Positions 1 through 10,025 of a DNA stretch of 64,000 bases are shown in pieces (within the stretch, counting starts at the first letter, position 1; each line of letters starts with the position of its first letter). This stretch comes from Mimachlamys varia (Eukaryota > Mollusca > Bivalvia > Pectinida > Pectinidae). The DNA is taken from NCBI GenBank assembly GCA_947623455.1, contig OX392534.1:39561426-39625425 (forward strand), in the 5' to 3' direction. The position numbers and the translations under genes are program-made. Below the pieces are notes generated by a model. The model was not told the DNA's origin. It saw only the letters and a list, made by a program, of their open reading frames with translations, and ran no database searches.

Positions 1-1899
1 GTCTTCCTTTAAATTTAGCCATCCAATGACAGCAAAAGACCAGAACGCGGGGTGACGTCAACCTAATGAATATGTAACGAAATGGCCTCCAAGCCGCCAC
101 GATCCTAAGACACGGATATTTTGCGTGTTTTTTGGAGGAAATGGAGATTATTTCTGAGGAAGGAGGATACATTTGACTTGCATTTAGGAGGTTTCTAAAA
201 TAAAAATTATTCATCTTTCCAACGGTACCAAGCGTTTTTTCGTACCTCAACTAGAAATGTGATTTTTTATGCAAGAAAGGTAGGTGGGGTCTATTTTTCG
301 ATCTGAAAAGCTTTCCACCCTTTAGCTTTTATGACTGCTAAGGGGGCATTTTTATCGAAAATTGATCTTAACCCCCCAAATGTGTAAAATTACTCTAAAC
401 ACCCTATTTTAGGTCCAAAACTAGCTGTAACAAATTCTCAGGTCCCTGTGATTTTGATTGTATTTCTAGTATATTTTAGGTACATGTTATGCATATATAA
501 AGATTATGTATGTAACATGATATATCATATGTAAACCCACACATAGAATGTATTTAATATGCTGTTTATATCATATATGGGAAGGAGTAGCGACCAGCTT
601 TTCACAAATAGGACTTGTCAATTTTGTTAGTGGAGGAAAGCCGGGGTTTCCGGAGGGGCGCCACCGGTAGGTTGTCTGGTGAATGCCCCACGTGGGTCCT
701 CGGTTCGTTCGTAGCCAGGGGGTGGAGCGCCCCCACGTGGGTGTTCGGGCCCTAATCAGGAGTTGGATGACTGAGGGGCACCTCACGTTCCCTGCTGTTC
801 AGTCCACCGAATGCCTGTTTTGTTTTACCCCTGCTGGTCTACCCCACCATCCACTAAGACACATTAAGACACTTCTTATAAGGAAATTGTTGATATCGAA
901 AGCCTTGGTGTAAACTCATTTGCATATACATTGCCTTGTATCAAATAAGAAAAAAATGTTTAATGAAAAACCACGAATGATGCTACAAATCACGTTTATT
1001 TTAGAATCAATTAAATTCATTTTTCTGTTGAATTGCTGAACCTGTAATGTCGTTTCAAATCATTTAAGTTTTAAATTAATTACGTTTTTACTTAAAGTAT
1101 GCCCTTCAGTGTTATCTCCCCTGTTTCACCCTGCTGACGTAGGATGTACGTTGGACTGTTGCTGTATCTATTATCTCCCCTACGCAAGGTTGTTCACACA
1201 TATAAACGTAAAGATCAACACATTTAGATAATTTTGAAATATAAAATCTACATAATTTTCTATTATCTCACAATCGGTCATTCTACATGAAGTGGATTTC
1301 TACAACACAGTGTCGGTGAGATTTTGGTCGTCTATAACTGACCTGCCGGCCAGACATGCCGTCATGTGTCGCGGGTTGTCACGTGAACACAGATCTCATT
1401 TAGAAGCTCTCTCTCTCAGAATACACCTGCTTGAGTACTGTTAACCAATCAGAGATGACCGCTAAATTGCACATGGAGGTATACGAAGCCTGCTTTCTTC
1501 TTATTTAGCTTCTCACAACATTTAACACGGTGAAGTAGGTCGATTAATTGGTACATGTTTAAGTAGGTATGTAGCATACCATCAATATATTGATGATATC
1601 GCATGACACAATCTACAGGGATTAGGGGAACATTGATTACACATTAACGCAAGTGGTCCAGTTAGTTTTATGAAACGATTGTCTGTCTTGGGGTGACACA
1701 TGAAACCAATTATTCCAGGGGTACAGAGAGCGGAAGTAATGCGCTTATATAAGATCAGTTGGTTATAAATCAAGTAAGTTTAGTTTAACTAAATGCCACA
1801 TATCACAATTACATCGTACATGTGTGTATGTAGTTATTACAGTATGGAACTACCTAATTTTATCTTAGTTCACGCGGATTTCATTTCAACACATTTTAT
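1..1899. other. gene-free left flank
   Basis: No reading frame here resembles a protein I recognise. Short open frames around 571-913 have no codon pattern or conserved motif and overlap a GC-rich patch with short palindromes (CCCACGTGGG at two places). A TGACGTCA (CRE-type) octamer lies at 53-60. The only structured item is the truncated MITE copy at 290-452. Confidence 0.5.
290..452 (+). mobile_element. truncated hAT-like MITE copy
   Basis: From about 345 to 452 this matches the reverse complement of the left part of the complete element at 19616-19824. Shared parts are the stretch around ATCGAAAATTGATCTTAACC and the terminal CTCAGGTCCCTGTG. The other end is missing or strongly diverged, so this copy is broken. 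It has no coding capacity. Confidence 0.6.
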
Positions 1900-1924
1900 T
1901 GAAAACAAAACGATTGGTAATATG

Positions 1925-2420
1925 AAAAGTAACCAAGTTTGATAAAAATTGGTTTGAGAAATGTAGTCACTAGAGCGATGACAAAAAAAATCTATAGAAC
2001 TTTAGTAACGAAAACATATATGTTGACCCTGGAATGCTGAAACATGAGCTCGTCCGAGGTTTTATGGTACTTAACAACTTATATGTGAATTTCATTGAAA
2101 ATTTGTTCAGAAATGAAGTCACTATAGTTATGACCAAGATTTTCTATAAATAGTAACAGTGACCTTAATGTTGACCCTGTAACGCTGAAACAAGACCTCA
2201 TTTGAGGTATTATAATACTTAACCTACATGTATATGCGAAGTTCGATGATAATTGGTTGGGATATGAATCACTAGAGCGGTGACAATAAGTTACTATAAA
2301 TCGTAAAGGTGACCATGAAGTTGACCCTGGAATGCTGAAACACAAACTCGTACGAGGTATTATGATACTAAACATTTATATGTATGTGAAGTTTGATGAA
2401 AACAGGTTGAGAAAAGAAGT
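1925..2420. repeat. degenerate ~150-bp tandem repeat, about three copies
   Basis: Blocks such as TTGACCCTGGAATGCTGAAA recur near 2024, 2172 and 2320. A second block (ATGAAGTCACTA...) recurs near 1960, 2110 and 2262, a spacing of about 150 bp. The copies differ from each other by many substitutions. The open frames across the block are by-products of the repeat. Confidence 0.7.
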
Positions 2421-2787
2421 TCTTGGCATTAGTTCAAGAAGTTGGCACAACATACATGTAATATTTAATTTTCGAGGTATACAGTTTTTAATAGTATTTG
2501 TCATAGTTTCTTTTTGATCAACTACTTTATGATTCAGCTTCTTTTCAAGGAACACATGCTTACGGCACTGGTCAGCGAATGATCAAAGTTATTCCATGCC
2601 TGCATGAATGGTACTAGGAAAGAAAGATTGTATTATACTAATTTATAGATATTGGTTCTTGACCTTCGGATATTGAAAAATATGTGGTGACGCAGATCAT
2701 GACTATTTTGCTGACGATTAATAAATGATTTAATGATATTAAACAAATAATCAGTGATCATGTGATTTATCATTTTATACATCAAAA

Positions 2788-3870
2788 TTAAAGCTGACAA
2801 TGCAACTTAAAAAGCTTTCAATTATTTTTTTTTTTAAAGTTCGATTTTTTTCCGGTTTTGAAATCGCCCCTATCTGTTCCGACCATCGTTTCTAAGGAGG
2901 TGCCGACATTTTAGTTTTGCCTTTGCTTGGTAACGAGTATAGGCCCCGATGGGTATATATCAAGGTCATAGCCTGTAAAACCGGTTTTCAAAGTACTCCT
3001 GACCGTCACAATAGTCAGTGCTCCGCGCACTCGGCAACCGCTGTCAAAAATCAAACGCACTCACCTTTAGACTTTGAACCACAATACTGCCATGCTGGTT
3101 CTTACTAATAACACATTCTTGAAATTGCGTATCCGAAATAAAAGGTATATCACTGAAAATACTTCCATAAATCCAATATATATCGCCGGTCTTTCACGTG
3201 CATATAATCGCATCCACGTACAAACTCTTAGTCTTGGTCATGTAGACGCTTGACAAGCAAACACGTGTAAAACACGGCACACCCAGGTGTGTAGTCAACA
3301 ATGTGAAATTATATATTTGAACCATTCTCATGGACTTATTTGGATTTATTATGGTTTTCTACGCTGGATATTAGTACTAGTTGGATATCAAAAAGGTAGG
3401 CATAAGCGTTAAATAGCCATTTGTTTGTTTCACTTGCAACATATATATTACATAAAGTTGTGTTGTGTTATTTTGTTGTAAGTTTCATGGGGATATGGAT
3501 GTTTTTATTACAATTTCATTTCATATTTATTATATATCTTTCCAATATCCATATTTGTAAAAAAAACCCGAAAACGAGCCGTAACGTAATGTTTACAGAC
3601 TATTTGTTACTGTAAGAGACGTGCTACAGAGAGAGGGCAGTGTCGGAATAAAACCGGTTTGCAACTATCGGTGCTTTTATACCCAAGGTTGTCTACACAC
3701 GTTACCAAGCAAGGGTAAATCAAAAATGTCTGCCACTTCCTTGGTTACGAAAACCGGAAGACACATGGTCAAAGTAGGGATCATCTCGGAACTATTCGGA
3801 GTAATCACAATCTGAATATTTTTTTTTCAAATCTTAATTGAAAGCTTTTAACTTGCATTGTCAGCTTTAA
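2788..3870. mobile_element. TTAA-flanked foldback element (piggyBac-like, non-autonomous)
   Basis: TTAA lies at 2788-2791 and at 3867-3870. Between them the ends are inverted copies: AGCTGACAATGCAA on the left, its complement on the right. The inverted similarity continues inward imperfectly for a few hundred bases; for example GCTTGGTAACG near 2926 pairs with CGTTACCAAGC near 3700. TTAA target duplication is characteristic of the piggyBac superfamily. There is no transposase frame, so this would be a non-autonomous derivative of about 1.08 kb. Confidence 0.7.
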
Positions 3871-4015
3871 GTTGTACCCTAAAACTCTTAAAACCGCTTA
3901 TAACCGCTTCACTTCACATGGATGTACCTGACAGTGGTATCTGATGATGTTTTGAGAATCTGATAAACTGGTCCCGTCTCTAGAATAGTATTAACTATGG
4001 TGGCTGATTCGTTAC

Positions 4016-4826
4016 ATCGTAATATCGCTTCGTTTTATACAACGCGATATAACGATATTACGATATAACGATACGAAATGACGATACCTCGATACGATAT
4101 CACGACACAACGATACGATATCACGACACAACAATACGATATCACGATACTACGATACGAAATAACGATAGGACGATATTACGATACGATATAACGATAT
4201 TACGATACGATATTACGATAGAACGATATAACGATATTACGATAGGACCATAGAACGATATAACGATATGACAATAGGACGATACTAAAATAGAACGATA
4301 TAACGATAGGATGATATTACGATAGGACGATATTACGATAGGACGATATAACGATAGGACGATAGGACGATAGGACGATATTACGTAAATGGTTTTTTAT
4401 GAAATACTTCTTCTCCTTGGGACATTGCCCTTAGGACCAATAAAACATGTACACTTATGTATGTAAAACCGTAACATGTCTTAAGTAACATTCACATTAT
4501 ATACATTAACTTACGTCAGTTAAACACAAGGTTTATTTGCAGATGGCCGATGAACCGATGAAGCGACGCATGCGTAGACATAGTAGTGTTGATATCGTAA
4601 TATCGTCATATCGTTCTATCCTAATATCACGATATCGTATCGTAATATCGTGATATCGTATCGTAATATCGTGATATCGTATCGTAGTATCGTGATATCG
4701 TATCGTTGTGTCGTGATATCGTATCGGTGTGTCGCGATATCGTATCGTTGTGTCGTAATATCGTATCGTGGTATCGTAATATCGTATCGTGGTATCGTCA
4801 TTTCGAATCGTAATATCGAGATAAAA
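4016..4826. repeat. two inverted arrays of CGATATCG-type repeats
   Basis: At 4016-4384 runs of ACGATACGATAT/ACGATATTACG repeat every 10-20 bp. At 4588-4826 the same motifs recur on the other strand (TATCGTATCGTAATATCGTG). The reverse complement of 4640-4825 aligns well with about 4050-4180, including variants containing ACACAACGATACG. About 200 bp of unrelated sequence separates the arms. I see no clear target duplication, so I cannot say whether this is a transposon. The open frames on both strands (4616-4865) are artefacts of the repeat. Confidence 0.75.
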
Positions 4827-5351
4827 AAAACAAACAATTTTGACTACACGGAAGTCTTATACTAATTTAGGGAAAGATAAGCTAATAGTAAAATTCAGTA
4901 GAGAAATTCTTAATAAAAACATAGGGACTGCCAGTATAGGAATCGGACATCCTCTATTTCCTGGGGTTACGATCACCTAACTCCTAACACCCCTGGGAAT
5001 ATGTCATGGCAAAGCTGAAGGCTCCGTGTGCGCCACCTTGTTGATGGGGAAAGAAAACCGTTTCGAACCTTTGATGTAAATCAACATAATCTCGTTGTCA
5101 CATAACGATAAAACTTAACAGGCTTTGAAGTCGGCTGTAGCTCCTTTATAATCTTCAAATGATATGCCTAGTGATTGGTCAGATTTGCTTACCTGACAAA
5201 AATGACGGCTGACGAAAGCGCTTCACGAAAAAGCTTTATATATACATTTTACACAGCCTGTCCCTAAAACAAACATTGAACGGTTTGTGCTTTTACTTGC
5301 AATTCTCGTCGACTGCAAAGTCTCTCATTTTTTTTGTCTGTAAGTCATTTT
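4827..5351. other. gene-free spacer
   Basis: I see no coding signal, structured repeat or RNA gene between the CGATATCG arrays and the target duplication of the large transposon. Confidence 0.5.
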
Positions 5352-5357
5352 CAAAAC
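5352..5357. repeat. left target site duplication CAAAAC
   Basis: Identical to 16535-16540 immediately outside the other terminus. The sequences further out do not match each other, which supports this boundary. Confidence 0.8.
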
Positions 5358-6119
5358 TACGAAAGCCTATTAGAGTCACCGTTGTAAGAAAAGAAAAAAC
5401 CTGAAAAGTCGTTATAACGCGAAAAAACACGTTATATCGCAAACAAACACGTTATAAAGCGAACAAACACGTTATAGCGCAAACAAACTCGTAATAACGT
5501 AAATAAACATGTAATAACGTAATATAACACATAATAACGTAAAATTAAACCACGTATTAACGCAAAACAAACACGTAATAACGTAAAAAAACACGTTATA
5601 ACGTAACATAAACACGTAATAACGTGAAACAAACACGTAATAACGTAAAAAAAACAACACGTTATAACATCAAATATACACGTTATAACGCGAACAAACA
5701 CGTTATAACGTAAAATAATCACGTTATAACGTAAAATAAACACGTAATAACGTGAAACAAACACGTAATAACGTAAAAAAAACAACACGTTATAACATCA
5801 AATATACACGTTATAACGCGAACAAACACGTTATAACGCGAAATAAACACGTTATAACGTAAAATAAACACGTAATAACGTAAAATAAACACGTAATAAC
5901 GTAAAAATAAACGCGTAATAACGTAAAATAAACACGTAATAACGTAAAAATAAACGCGTTATAACATCAAATATACACGTAATAACGTACAACAAACACG
6001 TCATAACGTAAAATAAACACGTTATAACGTAAAACAAGCACGTAATAACGTGAAATAAACACGTTATATCACGAAAGTTATAGTCGTTATAACGCTAAAA
6101 AGGCACGTTATAACGTATT
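5358..6119. repeat. left terminal inverted repeat with palindrome array
   Basis: The outer ~130 bp (5358 to about 5490) is nearly identical to the reverse complement of the right end. From about 5409 inward there are about 35 copies of a 17-20 bp unit. Each has a core CGTTATAACG or CGTAATAACG followed by an A-rich linker (AAATAAACA, AAACAAACA). The core is a perfect or near-perfect palindrome. Such subterminal arrays are typical of transposase-binding regions; the binding role is inferred. Open frames across the array are artefacts. Confidence 0.85.
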
Positions 6120-6128
6120 TAAGCTGCA

Positions 6129-6135
6129 TATATAG
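6129..6135 (+). promoter_or_regulatory. TATA box of the integrase gene
   Basis: TATATAG lies just inside the palindrome array and about 50 bp upstream of the ATG at 6182, consistent with a transcription start near 6160. Confidence 0.5.
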
Positions 6136-6181
6136 ACGCTGTATCTGAGATTCCATCTTATTGAGAGCTGATAACCCCAAG

Positions 6182-9087
6182 ATGTTTGATATTAACCAGC
6201 ACATCAAGCTGTATTTCCAATTAGGACTTAGTAATACAGAAATTCTAGCTGTGTTGGCTCACTCAGATGGAATTATAATTAGCATTTCTACATTGAAAAG
6301 AAAGTTGAAGTCACTTAGATTATTCAGGAGGAAAAATCATTCAGATCTGCTTGACGTTGCGTGTTTCATCCTAACCCAATTTGAAACATCGGGCGTCTTA
6401 CACCGTTATCGCTGGATGCATTTAAAATGTCATCAAGCTGGACACAACATTCCTAGGAACACTGTTTACCAATTAATGCAGTTACTTGATCCTAAAGGAG
6501 TTCAAAACAGACGGAGAAGGAGACTTAGGAGACGACGATATTCAAATCCGGGACCTAACTTTGTTTGGCATGTTGACTCGCATGACAAACTGAAGCCGTA
6601 TGGCATTGCTATCAACGGTTGCATAGATGGTTATTCAAGGTGTGTAATCTGGCTTGAAGCAGCTACTACAAGCAGCAACCCTAAGGTAATAGCAGACTAT
6701 TATCTCGATTCAGTAAGAAGGAAAGGTGGGTGTCCTAAAAGAATAAGGGCAGATCTTGGAACTGAAAATGTATACATTGGGAACATGCAGATGTTTCTAC
6801 GTCGGGGACATGACGACCAGTTTTCCAATGAAAAGAGTTTTCTTACTGGAAAAAGTACGTACAATCAACGCATTGAATGGTTTTGGGGGTTGCTTCGAAG
6901 AGAAATGGGTCAGTACTACATGGATTTGTTTGCGAACTTAGGGAACGATTTAAATGATCTATTTCGTGGCGATATGTTGGACAAGAACCTCATCCAGTTC
7001 TGTTTCCTGGAGATCATTCAGGTATGTTTTCAAAAACAGTATCATGACTTTTAGAATGCAGTTTCATTGTTGCAAACACTGCTATAACAGCTTATTTGTC
7101 ACTAATACTATTTTCTATTCTGCTGATGTTAAATTGATCAAGCCTATATAACACGTACTTTATTACATGATTGTTCTGTTATCCAGGGAATTTACCCGTA
7201 TAACATTTGAATATGTAACTAGTAACATGTAACCTAGCGCAAATTGATTGATTATAGGTTTCAATTGTTCTCGTGTGACGTCAAGTCTAGGGCAATTACA
7301 TGACGTCATTGACTTCCGCACTGGCGTCAAAATGGCGGCTTTATTAAAGCTTATAATTAATTATCTGAATACTTAAAAGATAAAAGAGCGTTGCACAAAT
7401 GTTGTAATAAGAGAGTAAAACGACGGATTATATTTTTAAAAAATCACTACACTTCTGTATACGTAAGAACGCGTGACGTGACGTCATGCAAAATCCGGGA
7501 AACACATTTATGGGCCAGCAAATCGCTTTCCAAACTGAAATGTACAGAAAAGTAATTAAAAATACGGCAGCAGTCCAGCAAATGACAATTTATAGACATC
7601 TTGTATGGTACCGTACCCACTACGTGTGTAAAATTTGGTGATATTTGTTTTTGTAGCAATTTAAATCTGCATTACGTTAAAGTAACCAGAAATGTCATTC
7701 ATAAGAAAAGTAGTCTTGACAGACACGCCAAAAGATTTCGCGTTGCTATTTACTCCGCCAACCATGATCTAGTGGGCGGAGCTACAGAATTTTTTTTCAT
7801 GGAGAAAATTAAAAGAAAAAACTGACCAATCAGAGAGCAGTATTTTACATACAATCAAGGAAAAAAATATTATATATTTCATTGATGTATAGAAATTGAT
7901 CTGTATACGAATTAAAACCACAAAATTGATATTGTGGTAAAACATCTTGCATTCGAATACATTTCATATGAGGTTTATGAAATGTAAACTCATGTAAGAT
8001 CCTATTATACAACCTTAAAATAAGCTTCGTCAACTCGACCTATTTGCATAAATTTACTCTTTATTAATACCGATTGGTTATAAAATAATATAGAACTACA
8101 TTATATAATTGTAGTGTACATATTATTTTGACCAAAATAATCAGTTCCTTACTGGTGAAACTTAGGTACATACACAAATAAATTGCATCGTAACATTATT
8201 GTGTAACTATCCAATATGATTATCAAGTGTAAACATTTATTCATACACAGTGTATGAGTATAGTATTTATTTGACATGCTTTCAGCTACACCCAAAAAAA
8301 ACAGTTATAAGAGCGCAGCTCTCGGGCGCCGAAGACGCCCGAGCGAAGCTCTTGAATGGTAACACATGCGTGCGTACGAGTTGTTTCCCCTTGCAGCCCG
8401 TTTGCTTATATATTTTTTCGTCCGGAAGTAACCCTCCAGTGGGGAAACCGGAAACACGTCACACAATTACGTTACGTCACACTCGGAGTTCATCGGCTAT
8501 TTCCGGAAGGTCGAAAATAACCGGAATATCACTTTCAGATGTCTGTTGCAATGTACTCGATCTGTCGTCTTTCAGAAACAGTTTTTCGACCTGCCGACTT
8601 TGAATTATAGAAAATGTATCCTTTTCTGAACCAGTTCATGAATGATTCGTAGTAAATATTATAAATTAACTAAAAAGCTACGCTCTTGTAAGGCTTTGCC
8701 TTTGTCATATTATCTTTATATTTGCATTTTCTTTTGTTTTCTCGTTTATAGGCAAATCTTGACGAGTTGCAAGAAACATGGAACACTCATGTCATACAGT
8801 CAAAAGCAAACAGTGCTGATGGCGGCAGACGACCAATTCTTATATATACGTTGCCCCAGCTGTATCATGCAGAAGATCATCTTTGTCCTGTCAATGATAA
8901 CGAGATCGCGATATGCGCAGAGGAAACCCTACCGAAATCTCTCACTTGTGCAGACGAGACAGTTTTTGAGCTTTGCACATTGCTGATGGAGGAGAACAAC
9001 TTGTCGAAGCCAACAGATTCAAATGAAGCACGGCATCTTTACATACGGTTACGGCAATTGATTCGATTCGGATTAGATGCTCTATGA
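6182..9087 (+). CDS. DDE integrase/transposase, two exons
   Basis: Exon 1 is 6182-7021 (donor CAG|GTATGT) and exon 2 is 8752-9087 (acceptor TTTATAG), joined in phase 0, giving about 391 aa. Order: a helix-turn-helix-like N-terminus (about residues 5-45), a middle part with WMHLKCHQAG, an arginine-rich stretch (about 110-119, possible nuclear signal or DNA contact), then an rve/RNase H-fold integrase core. Catalytic candidates are D132 in WHVDSHDKL, D191 in IRADLGTEN and E232 in NQRIE, a D-58-D-40-E spacing. Exon 2 adds the conserved tail with ETVFELCTLL. It belongs to the integrase-core family widespread in animal and fungal genomes, not to LTR retroelement polyproteins. I chose the ATG at 6182 because it follows a TATA box and the frame is open there. 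All catalytic residues are present, so it may be active. Confidence 0.85.
7022..8751 (+). other. integrase intron with CRE-type octamers
   Basis: This 1.73-kb intron holds TGACGTCA at 7276-7283, 7301-7308 and 7479-7486. I found no further exon in it. The short open frames inside (for example 7447-7825 and 8250-8603) have no recognisable similarity. Confidence 0.55.
8309..8353. repeat. GC-rich hairpin in the integrase intron
   Basis: An imperfect inverted repeat runs from AAGAGC...CTCGGGCG to CGCCCGAG...GCTCTT around a short loop (CCGAAGA). It is much more GC-rich than its surroundings. Function unknown. Confidence 0.6.
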
Positions 9088-10025
9088 CCATGTACTGAAT
9101 AATCGGTCTCCGTTGTCAACTTTTTTTCTGGTGGATTTTAGTGAGAAATTATACTTTTTGTATTGACACTTTTAATGCTCGCTTGATTTTGAATAATGTT
9201 TTAACGTGAATGATACATTTCCCAGTGACCACAAATTCCACAATCAGATGCTAAAAATACCTTACCTCAAAGGAGTTTCATAGTCTAAGTTTGCTCAAAT
9301 TATTTTTTGTAATTGGAAAAGAAAAGTCTAAATAAACGAGGAAGAAGAACGATATTATGAACCTCTATCTAGTACATAATGATTAAAAACAGAATACAAA
9401 TGTTATCTGATTTATTGGATAACAAACATGAACATTATTACAAGCAAATACATGTAAAATATACAAATGAACTGAAAAGGAGTTGCCTTTGAAGCCAACA
9501 TTTGGCGAAAACAAATCTTAATCTTTAATGTTATTATCTTCTGATGATTTCTTCAAAAACGTTAACATAATTGGATTTATAGAACTAGAAGCTATTTGAT
9601 GCCGGACAACATAATACGAATATCAACATGAGCTTTTCGCAGTTTTAAAGATGTTTCATTTGTTACATAATATACTTTTGTATTATAAAAAACCCAGTGA
9701 TGCTTTCTCTTATTCTTGGATATGCTGAAAATGGAATATGTCATGATATTTAACCACATGGCAAACCAGATGAGATTGATATTTGGCAAATTAGTTTCTG
9801 GTTGAATTGTGACCATCTTTGCTTAATGTTGCCATAATAAAATGTTGATCAGTGAAAGTTACAAAATCTTACCTTGACCTTTGACCTTATGAATGGATAA
9901 CTAGATATTCTTCTATCTATCAGTACTAACTAAAACGAATATTTCAAAGTGAATGACACAACAGTAGCCCTTAACTCAAAACTACATTCATGCGAATTTA
10001 GAATTCAGCATGTGCATGGTAATAT
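9088..10025. other. intergenic spacer between converging genes
   Basis: About 0.94 kb separates the integrase stop (9087) from the HECT stop (10026 on the minus strand). TTTATT near 9412 could be the minus-strand poly(A) signal. I see no gene; the open frame at 9592-9816 has no recognisable feature. Confidence 0.5.
9331..9336 (+). terminator. candidate poly(A) signal of the integrase gene
   Basis: AATAAA lies about 245 bp after the integrase stop codon and before the HECT gene's 3' end on the other strand. Confidence 0.45.

Noticed and set aside
4616..4865. Overlapping frames of RYDITI/ISYRSIV repeats
   Set aside because: Produced by the CGATATCG-type array on both strands.
5432..6037. Minus-strand frames rich in LRYYVFI/VITCLF
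   Set aside because: They lie entirely within the palindrome array of the left terminus.
6182..9087. LTR retrotransposon integrase
   Set aside because: There is no reverse transcriptase, RNase H, gag or LTR nearby. The gene is spliced and stands alone between inverted termini.
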